Position numbers and translations under genes: made by a program
Notes under the pieces: model-generated
What the model saw: the letters and a program-made list of their open reading frames with translations, nothing else
Told to the model about the DNA's origin: nothing
Databases searched by the model: none
NCBI RefSeq assembly: GCF_000003815.2
Contig: NC_049983.1
Span: forward strand, 27,360,515 to 27,424,514
Reading direction: 5' to 3'
DNA length: 64,000 nucleotides
DNA from: Branchiostoma floridae
Lineage: Eukaryota > Chordata > Leptocardii > Amphioxiformes > Branchiostomatidae
Shown: piece by piece, positions 10,801 through 22,800 of the stretch
Position numbering within the stretch: the stretch's first letter is position 1
Layout: the number at the start of each line of letters is the position of its first letter

Positions 10801-13800
10801 CAGCGTCACCTGGCTGCCTTGGTTGAAAACCTAAACAGCAACATTCGACCTGTTAGGATCTACTTTCATACGGAATAAAATGGACACTAGTAAATTTAAT
10901 GCCTGACCTTCTCCGTGATGCTGACCACTCTCACCCCGGAGGTGGCTTCATCTCCACACAGGTTGAAGGAAACGGTGGACTCTGTCCCGGCATGCTTAGC
11001 GGTGCCTGTCCAAAGGTGCAGGCGGTACCGGAAATCATTCTGCAGGTCATCCAGTGTGATGGAAGAGTTTTTCTGTAAGAATGAAAAAATGGAATATTGA
11101 TAAAATATATCTAAAAAATTCAGAACACGCGACAAAGTTCCAAGTTGTTTATGAAATTGAGTCATTGTCGATTATGCCCATTTACCTTCCTCTTTAATCT
11201 AGGGTCAATAATCTTTATTATGAGCAACGCGAGCAAAAACAGGCAGTCCACCACGAAGATGGTTGTCAACACCGCGCCGTTGTTACGTAAATCACTAAGC
11301 GTTAAAGCCCCGAAGTCCACTCTGTTAGGTGGTGTGGCGAAGTCACTTCCGAACGCCGTCAGATGGTTGCAGTGGCAGATAATGTTGTTAATCGTGGACT
11401 GGTTGCTAATCTGAAGGGTAGACAGAAATGTTACATTTTTGTCGATAAAAACGACTAATCCAAATAAATGTTTAGAAATGTTAAATGTACTCTTAACCAT
11501 ATTGTCATTATGCTAATTAGTACTCCGAATATGTTGACACACTACATGTTAAACCAGTTTTGGTAATTATTGGAATAATCAATCATCAATGAAATGATTA
11601 CGTAATTCGATTATAATCGTATAAGATATCATTCACTATTATTAGTTGATGAAATGGTAACAAAACCCTGCATGTTTGGCAATATAATATGGCCGTTGTA
11701 CACACCGTGCAGCCTTCCGGCCTCCAGGCGTCCTGGGTCTCGCTCCAGAAGACGCAGCTCAGATGGGCCCACTGGATCTGGTAGGCGTAGAAGGAGTCTG
11801 AGAGTACACGATTTTCTTCTGTTTGCTCATTGACGTCACACTGTGTCGCCGGTCCTGAAGAAAAGAAGACAATCTCTACTTCATAAGAAACATACTTTAT
11901 TTCATTCCAGGACTCAAGCCGACTTATGTGATAGCGTATAACATATACTTTCGACAGGGGTAGAACATAATATTTCTTAAATTTTTTTTTCACGGTTTAA
12001 GACCAAAAGGCACCGGAGAAGACACTGGAGAAAATCGATATAAAAGCATAGTTTCGTCTGCTACACACCTTTACTTTATTCAGTCTTTCAAATCAAGAGA
12101 CCTTTATTTCTGTCATGGTGATCATAATTTGAAAACAGAATGGCTCACCTAGAATTTGGACTTTGACGTAGTGATCCACTGGATCTTCAACTCCTTTGAT
12201 GAACATCCTTGCCTCCGTCTTGTCCATGCCGTGTCCATCCCCACCCAGAGTTTCCATCAGGGAACACTCCTCGGGAATAACGTACGTCTCCATGGACACG
12301 TCGTAGTTTTGGTCATCAGGGCGGCCGCCGTACCTGCCCCACACGCCGTAGACCACGCTTGTGTTCAGCGGGGTGATTGTGACCAGGAATGCTTCTGCGG
12401 TGCTGTTGAGTTTCAGTAAATGGTAGGCAGAACTTCGGTTTCCTGGGAGAGGGTAGGTGATGATTTTGNNNNNNNNNNNNNNNNNNNNNNNNNNNNNNNN
12501 NNNNNNNNNNNNNNNNNNNNNNNNNNNNNNNNNNNNNNNNNNNNNNNNNNNNNNNNNNNNNNNNNNNNNNNNNNNNNNNNNNNNNNNNNNNNNNNNNNNN
12601 NNNNNNNCCCAAGTGAATGGGTTTTGCTGATACTGAGTCAACTGAAAGCAATGGAATTTTGGTTATCCGTTTAGATTAACATTGGAGGTCTGTACCTGTC
12701 TCCCAAAAGCAGATTCTTTTTTCATTGGTTGCCGTTCCCACTAGAAGAAGATTGAAGACAACATTCTAAGCGTTGGCAATTTACAAAAATATGGTATTAT
12801 TCAAGGAAATGCTAAAGCCGTGATGTTAGTCGAGGTGTTCACCTCACCTTTTTCATGCAGATGATTAGAACGAGATGAAAAGGGATGTTCTAACAACACC
12901 CTTTCTGGAAGTCTAAAGGATGAAAAGATCGTTAGCTGATGCAGACATAAGGGGTAGGAAGGGAGGAATGATACCTTAACGGTAACGTTGTGAGGTGGAT
13001 GTTCCGGGAAAAGTGCAGTTTGGGATGGGAACTGGACTCCTCCCCCATCCTCCGTCTGCACCACCTGGCCCCCAGACATGGACCCCCGGATCTTCTGTGC
13101 TTTCAGAGTAACACCACTTCTCTTGATAGTTACCGGCGGGGCTCCAAGTCTCATGATGTCGGTAATGGTGTTTGACAGATCATCCAGGACCTGGCGGCTT
13201 TTCTGGACAATTATTTCCTTCTAATAGAAAACATGGTATTGCAGACACCAGTTTTGGAAATACAACGCAAAAGAAATACTAATTTAGCACTGATCTAGCA
13301 ACACAATCTTACGGTCATTGGCCAAAGTTTTCAGAGCTAGCACGCGTATTAAGCGTATATCTGTGAAACTGTGCATTATTTGAGATAGAAAAAGACGTTA
13401 AATGCATCGTAGAGGTACCAACTTTGACATACAAGGAGTGTAAAAGTAATCATAGTTCAGAAAGGAAAGCTTAGCCTTGAGTAAACACCAACGGCCCATT
13501 TTCACCTCCGCTCGCTGTTCTTCCTCCTCTTGTTTCGCCTTTTGAGCGCGCTCCTCTGGAGAGACATGATCGTCCTCTACTGCATCGAATTGTACATTCC
13601 CGTCATTCGCTTCTGCATCATCCTCAGGTTCATGAAGCAGAGAAGCGATGGACTCCACCAGAGCTAGAAACGAAACCGGGAATACTTTCATCAGGCTGGG
13701 AATATCTTGATAACAAAGTATACTGTCACAAAATATAACAATGAAGACAATTATGGATCATGTCTTGAGAATTTGATACACTGATGGCATCACTGATGTC

Positions 13801-16800
13801 CACGTTCAAGGATCAAGATTTCACACGTCAGAAACTTTACACAATGCCACTCTAACGCGGCTTCCAAATGAACATGAAGGGCTGTTTAAAAAGCAAGAAG
13901 CATTACAAACATACTCTACTTGGGTTGGAAGAAGAACCTGGCAAACTTTTAAACAAGGCAGAAACATTACAAGCTACCAATGACTTTTACCAAAACTACC
14001 AAATGAATCGCAAAAGCTGTTAGAAACAGAAGTTAGAAACGGTCTCCACACAGGTTATAGGTGCTTTAAAATCGTATTTTATTGCATGATTTTTTAATTC
14101 CATATTTGCAACAATTTCAAAGTAACGCATAGATTTTTTTCTAAAGCCTTGTTTAGAGAATGTTGACTTGTTGAGAGCTATTTTCTATCTATTTATGATG
14201 ATGACATAATGTGAGAACAAAACTATAGCGTGTGACCATAGCTAAGTGGTACACTAAATGAGCATAGCAACGCGTTCTCAAACATCTTTCTGTGCGTCCT
14301 AAGGAATGCAAGAGAATAGCCGCACACTGTAGACCTGATACGCTCTGAGGAAATCAAGCGAATAGCTTCACACTGGAGACTCCATGTATTCGGTACTTAC
14401 GCCCTCCCACAGCCTCCACAGTTGACGGGTCAGACAAGTCCAGTTTGCCCAGTTTGCTGGTGATGGACTGCAGAACGTCTAGTGCTGTGTTCTGTTGGTA
14501 GTCATAAAGATTTTTTTTTACATTTTTCAGAAAAGTATGACAATTTCTTGCGTCCAAAATAAGCAAATGGTGCTTTTAATCGATCTAATCAAACATGAAA
14601 TAAACAAGTTGGAAAACATTGTTAACAGTACAAACAACAGCAAGCTTTATTGACAGGACAGAAGGTACAGTGACTTTTGTGTGGCCAAATATAAACTACA
14701 AAGAAAAAAGTGAATACAGAATAAATCTTAAAACTCTACTAACTAAACAATATAGGTTAATTAGAAAACCTCCATACAATCAGGTGGGGCTAAACATTAG
14801 ATTATTTTTTCTAATCACAAAGCAATACTTTATGTATTTACCTATCTTAGCATTATGAGGGCCGTGGGATGTATGGCTAAATCTATATCAGAAGACTGAA
14901 TAAAATCATTCAACTTTGTAGAAACTATCTTTACCTTAAAAGCGTTTTCCTGTGGAATGTCGGGGCATGCCGTAATGACAAGTGATGACAGCTCAGAGAT
15001 CATCTGCACACGTTGCGACGTCTGGGCCCTAACCGTTTCGGAGTCCAATCTTTGGATTGCCTTCCTGCACATCTGCAACAACGTTGTTTTTTTATTCACT
15101 TTGACATACTCGTATAAGACAGACGTAGTGATGGCGCACTCAAGTTTATGACTTATATTCACGCCACCACTATACATATATGTACAAGGACATAAACATA
15201 ACTGAACTAAGTGAAATACAAGATGAAAGACGATATAAATAATAACAAATGGAAATTAAATGATGTGTGTAACAAAAGTAGATAAGTGCGAATGTCTGAT
15301 CCCCTACCCCAGTAACAAAAGATCAAAATTTACAAAGAACTAAAAAGCTTGGAAGAATAAATCAGATATAAAACGTTCAGAGGTTGTAATGAAATTTTGG
15401 GTTAAAGTTAAAATTTTAGAATTTAAGGAGTATGAAAAGGATGAACTTCCACGAAGTAGTAAAGAAATCTGAACTTTTTTCGGAATGTGTAAATAACGTC
15501 AACAGACAAGAACATTAGTGATGCCTATATCATGCAAAGTTATATAGATCGTCCCGTTGGTGTACAATAAAGGTAATAATACAATCTTCCAACCAAAGAA
15601 GATTACTAGATCCTGAACATAACTTACCTCTGACTTTTCATCGGCAGCTGATGTCGGCTGCTCCAACCTAACAGCACCGTCATCGTCAGCACCAATGGCC
15701 TTGTTTGTAGAAAAATATTAATTTTACCGACAAAAAAATTAGATATTGTCAACAAACGAGAAACAATTTTGCTGTAAATGTAGACGCCATGTTATTTTCT
15801 AAAGAAGAAAGATTATTAAGTTTTCAACAGCTATAATCATTTGCCAGCGTATAAAACTTTAATCAAGTCTCCAATCAAGATCAAATAGGACCCGTAAATG
15901 TAAAAAAAAGATATCTAATACTTTGTGGGGACAAAATAAAGGTAACCTGCAAACAATGGTGATTATATTTAGATTCACTTCAACTTAGTTTTGTTTTACA
16001 TCACAAATTTTCTAATGGCATTAGTGGGAAATACACGTGATGTCAACAAGTACAGGAGTGACTAACCTGAGCCAGCCTCTGGAGCACGTCCTGTGGATTT
16101 GGGGAGAAGGCGTCTGCGTAGATGCTGTCCAGACCATTTCCTGGTGCCTGATCATCAGAAAAGAAAAGTAAAAGAGTTCGGAGACCCCACACTCCCATGT
16201 AATATTTAGAACCTTTTAAAGAATAATTATTGAAATGTATATAACATTTGCATAATCAATGAATGGCGATGTTCATGTTTAACTATTTAGTTAGCTCTTT
16301 AGTTGGCAGTAGCCGCGATCATTCAAAATGACCATAAAATGCTCACCAGAGCGTCAAAAAACATTCATAGTACAAACCTGGTCTCCCGGTGTTGTCCTGC
16401 TGCCTCCAGGTGAGAATGTGCTGGTTTGCTTCATTTCTGTACAACAAAAATGTAAAACAAACATGTCAGGAGTAATGCAAGGGCTTCGTTCACAGCAAAG
16501 CCATCCTTTGTAGAATTACAATTATTAATGACAACCATCTTAAGTACAGCAATAACTTCACAAGTTGTCAAAACGCGACTGTGTTCCCTACCATCTTTGG
16601 TTGCTTCCAATGTACTAGCTGTTCTTTGAGCCAAGGAGTTTTCATCAGATAGCTTGCCATCTGATTGCTCACCATCCGATTGCTCGCCATCCGATTGCTC
16701 GCCATCCGATTGCTCGCCATCCGATTGATCGCCATCCGGTTGATCGCCATCCGATTGATCGCCACCTAGGTAAAAGATAGTCACATGCATCAAAGACTTC

Positions 16801-19800
16801 TAGCATAAAGTTACACCATCACAGCCGTAATGATTTGTCTCATTAGAGATATCTTGCTTCATTAATGGCACAGTTGTTCCCCTGGCGGTAACTTACCGAG
16901 ATTGAGCTCTTCCCGGGTCGAAGTAGATTCCTGTGTCTTTGCTGCTGTAGTTGAAGTCAGAAGGCTGATGAAAAACGAGGTCATCAGACTGGTTCGGGCG
17001 GTTGAAGCAGTTGTTTTGCTGGTTGAGGCGGCAGGCGTTGTTGACATCACAGCTGACATGAGAAAAGGAATTTAGAATGCTGTAACTGGTTCGTGCATCA
17101 CGAAATTGATTTGTACTACAATGGAAGCCAGTTAATTGCCCAACGGATTACCACACACTTAATAGCACAGAATCTCAAAATCCCAAACCACTACCATCAA
17201 GCTAGATAACTTCACATTATGGCACTATGCGGATAATTGCACGAAATACGCTGGCAAATGGGGTGAGCATCAAAGCGGCTTCTACTGTATTAATTGGTGC
17301 ATAACAAAAATGACCTAACGTAGACAAACGTTTTCTTCTTTTCGACTATACTCTCTTCTCCAGCTCACACGCCCTTCCTCTGGAGTACTGGAATCATTCC
17401 TCGATATCAACACCAGCATTACAGTTACGTCATGTACTCACCGGTCTTTTGATACCCGACTAGAGGCGCACTATCCCGCTGAGCTCCGATGGTGATGATC
17501 TCCACCTTGTACATGGAGTCTGCCTGAAGTCCGCGGATGAAGGCGGATCTATCTCCTGGACCCGGGGAGGGGATGAGCCGTTCTGTGGCCTCCTCCTGTC
17601 CGTACATGATGCGGTATCCGGTCACGACCGCATCAGGATTCACCCAGGTGAGCCTGAGCATTGACTCAGTCACTGCCACGAACTCTAGGTCAGTAGGAGG
17701 GCTCATCTCTGAAAATATGCAAAGTTAGTGTTTGATTATGTTTCAGAAAATATACGAGATCTTTTCCACTTTTCTGACTTTTCGCAGTATGATATTTTGC
17801 AGAGTACATTATCTTATCGACCAAAATATCTTATTGATATACATACACATAGAATACTTTCCATTCAAACTCTGTCATTACCTATTACCTCTGACCGTCC
17901 GAAGTCCAAGTAAAAACGCCCTTTAAGTTCGGAATTTGATTGCCTATTATGATGTTTAATACGTTCTTCCTACCTGTGGATGTGTGTGTCACCGAAGTCT
18001 CGCTCTGTGACCTCCAACCATCCGTCAGGAACAGCGAGGTCACACTGATGACGTAATCCGAATCCGGTGACAGATCTGACACCAGAAGTGATGACTGATC
18101 CGTGTTTTGATTGACAGATGTCGTCATGTCTAACTTCGACACCACCACACGGTATCCATGAAGGTCAGGGTCAGTGGATGGGGACCACGTGATCTTAAAC
18201 CCTTTATCAGTGACGTCAGAAACGGCCAGGTTGATTGGCGGCTCCACAGCTAAAGGCACGCGAAGATATCAGAAATGCCCAATGATTATAGATGGTATTC
18301 TAATCTGCTTCTTCTCTACAAGGCTACGATCACTAAAATCACTGCATTTGGGGGACTTCTGTTTGCCTACTATTACGTAACAGGATTACAGTGCATTTAA
18401 TTAAATATTCCACCATTTTAATGCGCGGGACAATGTAGATAGGTATTCAAGCAGTAGTATCAGAGTTTCTTTTTGAAAAAAAAAATACCCTCGTTGCAAA
18501 GCTGTGTTTTCCATCCATCCTGACACCCAGCCGAGCAGACACCGGACATCCGGTCACAGTTCATGTCCCCGCCCTGACAGTGGCCGCACACTTAGCATTA
18601 AAAGGTGAAATAGCACAATTAAACAATGCAATTTTTTGCCACTTTGCTAGATGTTCCTAGTGGGCCCTAGTGCTCCATATAAAAGTAAAGTAATGCTTTT
18701 ACTTTTGTACCCATAGCTCTGTTGAAGTTGCATTTTTTGCCTTGCCGCCAGGCAAGGCTTTACGCCAGCTTTCTTCCTTGGACGGACGGACGGACCTGTT
18801 AACCTTGCTCTTCCAAAGACCCTTTCAAAGGCCCTTCCAAATCGCCTTTCTCATGGACAAGTTTGACGGCTCAGGCAGACAATGGTACATCCCTGTTGAA
18901 TTTTAAACCGTCCATTTTACGTATTTGTTTCTGTTTGCGGTCGGTTCTAAAAGCATTTAATATTTGGTTACATTGAATAAATGAAGCGTTTGTATGGTAA
19001 AATTCCAAATTCATTTGGAGTGACATAAAATCAAGTGCATTATCTCGCAACAAGAATTGCATTAGCTATTCATAAAGATGAAACAATTTCCAAATCAGGC
19101 TAATAAATTGTATGTGAATATATAAGTAGCCATGACGTCATCAAAACGTTGGAGAGGCCTTCCGAGACCGCAGCAAAACGCTAACGTGAGTTTAGGAGAG
19201 CGCCAGCTCAAAACGTCACACGAGAAGTCGCAATAGATAATATTTAGGATCATTTTGTTATATCGCTGTGGCTATTGACACACTGAGTGTGCCTATAGCC
19301 TAAACAGGCTATTGACACACCGAGATTCCAGCCAGCCAATCAGAGCTTGTAACATGCCTTTCCCGACATTATTTTGCCAGGCTCTCGTCTCATTACAAAC
19401 TTTTCACATAAGTAACAGTTGTTTAGACATTTTTCGGAGGATTAGACATTAGAATCTTTGAATATTGGAATGAACGGACGTATTCAAGTTATGCCTTAGA
19501 TTTGGATACCTGTTAATACAAGTTGATACTGTGAATGTTAGCATGGCGTAGTGGTTAGCGTGATTAGTCGCCACACTGCCGACCCCGGTTCGAACCCGCC
19601 TAGTGAAAGTTTTTTTTTTCAATTGTCCTTTTACCTTTTTATAACATCCATTTGATATAAGAATATTTTCGTCATGCGACCAGAACCATGAAAACCCACC
19701 TTTGGGACTTTTTGGTCTGCATTTTCAAGAGTGCATGTTTAGGTAACAGTTACGTTTATTTTTTTTCAGCCGCAGAATCCACCCGCTACGTTCTTATTTT

Positions 19801-22800
19801 GGACGGTACACTTATTATTTCTTTTAAATTGGACCAGGGACCCTGAAATAATAAAATGTGGGGTTTTCCAAGGATAAAAGCTCCTTGGGTTTTCTAACCA
19901 TAATTCTGCGGTATTTTTGCTCAATATTCACGCCGTCGAAGCATATATTTCCGCGCCGCTATGTCATCCAAACATATCGGTTGATCTCGCTATGACGCTA
20001 CAAAGTTCTTTCAAAATAATGAAAGTAAAACAACAACTATAACTTCGCTTCACTTGTGATATCAGTTTTGAGGCCGCAAATTCTCCCTAACGGCAGGAAT
20101 TCGTCGGCAAACACAGCTGAAAACGTGTTCCAACATGGTCACATGCGGTGTTTGCATGGTACTAAATATAGTTAGCTCATTTGCATACTTGTGACTGGCT
20201 ACATGCGGCCTATACCGTAAACACGTGAAAAAGATCGTATTTTGGGTTGATGATGGGCACAGAATGCCATTTGTATTTTCAGAGTGTTGCCTTTCAAATA
20301 TAATCGTAAGATTTTCTCATTTTCGTGGTTTCTAGTGTCAAAATTTTAATAATACGTATTTAGCAGACAAGCAAATTATCCTTACTGCACGCCAAGGCAC
20401 AGCATTTTGCCTTGCCGGGCTTGAAGTGCCGACCTACCTTTTCCTGACGATATTCCTACCACGCGGCAAGGCACAGCTTTTTTAAAAAGATTTCTTGTTT
20501 CGTTTACCAAGAGTCTGAACACTCAAGGTCAATAGCCAGGGTGGAAAAGTGAATATCAAACTTCGGTTGACTCGTCTGACTAAAACATTGGTCTTTGGTC
20601 TTTCTTGGATACGCCTTCAAGATTCACTGCACTTCGAAAAAAAACCTGGGTGTCGATTGTACTTCCTTTTCCACGGTCCACAAACTTTCAAAAAACACAT
20701 AGTATAGCTCTGTATCTTAACGGAGAAATATATGGACCACAATTGAACAATTTCCCACCTCCACAGCCGTGGGCGTCTGGCATTAGTACGAAGCCCTGTC
20801 GGCAGAAACACCTGTAGCTGCCCGGGACGTTGGTACAAATCTGGTCACACCAACCGTTCACTGTCGCACATTCGTCGGGCTCTGTAAAGTACATGTAAAG
20901 GTTACTAAACAAAACCCACGACAAAACATGACTGACTTCCTTTTTTATGTACTGCAAATGCCAACAGGTAAAAAATCAAGAGAGTAAACTAAACAACAGA
21001 GACATTGAACACATGTTTTATGAATTCACCTGTCGCATTATGCCCGACCAGCGGCAGGCTTTCCCGTCGACGCCCGATGGTGATGATCTCCACCTTGTAC
21101 ATGGTGTCTGGCTGGAGCCCCGCCAACAAGGCAGACCTATCTCCTGGTTCCGGGGAGGGGCTGAGCTGCTCTGTCGCCTCCTCTTGTCCGTACATGATGC
21201 GGTATCCGGTCACGGCCGCATCAGGGGGAACCCAGGTGAAGCTCAGCATGGACGTCGTCTCGATTACGTCAACGAACTCCAGGTCTGTAGAGGAGCTCAT
21301 TACTGAAAAATGCAAGGTCAAAACTATAAATCCAGGCTTAAAGGTATTTAGTCTAAGACTAGCCTTACCCTCACCAAACATAGCCAATGGCACATTCTAG
21401 TCTGTTTTAAAGTGTAACTGTGGCTACTAACTGCATCACTAAAACTACGGTATGGCAAAACTATAAAGGACTAGCCATCTGATTGTTTACCGATAATCAG
21501 GAAACTAAATCACTCCTTACTCGTGGTTGCTTCGGTTGTCGTCACATTGCTCTGTGACCAGAGCCCTTCGGACAGGACCAACACCCTCACACTGATGATG
21601 TAATCAGTTTCCAGTGTCAGTCCAGACACCTGAAGCCATGTCTGAGCTGTGCTCTGATTGACAGCTGTCGTCATATCCAGCCCGGACACCGCGACACGGT
21701 ACCCCTGGAGGTCAGGGTCAGAGGATGGAAGCCATGTGACCTTGAACTCTTCATCCGTGATGTCAGACACGGTCAGGTTCATTGGAGGATCGACAGCTGC
21801 AGAAGGATAACACATGCAGAAGTTAAGATGAATCAGAAATGTTATTAAGCTCTTTTCTTCACTTCCAAATGAAACCATACGTAATTTTTGCGTATTTTAG
21901 ATGATACGGTTATGACTAGTTCTATCACCAGAATGACAAGGTCTACATAGCAGATTTGTAAAACACCTCACTCCTTCATAAAACAGACCTAGAGCTTGAT
22001 GATGAACACTAGAAGCAATAAAAACAAATTATAAGAGCTCAAATCACAACATACTCTGTTTGCAGCGCCGTGTTTTCCATCCATCCTGACACCCAGCCGA
22101 GCAGACACCCGACACCGGGTCACAGTTCACGTCCCCGCCCTGGCAGTGGCCGCAATCTTAGCAATGAAATAACGCGATATAAACAGTGAGTGAAGTTTAT
22201 TTACAATCGTGTTACCATCACAATTCATTTCCTGAATCGATGAAATAAGGAAAGCGTATTTGCAAGTTCGTGCCCGAAGGCTAATTGCAAGTACATGGCA
22301 GAAACGTAGGAGACATACATGTGACAGTGATATGTAATATTGTAAAAAGAGACAACTCGAATACTAGCGTTCGCTATTTCTATACTTTCATTACAAGAGT
22401 AGATCAGGGATTACGTTAGCTTGGCATGTGAAACATATTACTTTCCTATCTCTTAGCTGAGCCCTGCTTAGTGACATTAACGTTTTGTAATCTTGTGATC
22501 TACATGTATTTTAATTTACTAAAAATGAACCTTAGGGCATGCGTTATCACTGTAATCAATGATGATAAACTGATTGTGACACGAAGAAGTAATTTTCATA
22601 TTTTACGCTTGTAATTAACCAAATTGCAAACAACCTCCCACCTTCACAGCCATGAAGATCCGCCAACAAAAAATAGCCCTGCAGACAGCTGCAGTAATAT
22701 TCTCCCCCCTCGAGACTGGTGCAGTTTTGAGCACACCCGCCATTTTCATTCGCACAGCCGTCTGCAAGAAGAACGGAACGAAGCCAAGGCTCAGGTTAAA

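Noticed and set aside
19537-19609. Functional tRNA gene
   Set aside because: A and B boxes present, but the acceptor stem does not pair and it lies inside an apparent mobile element; called SINE-like.
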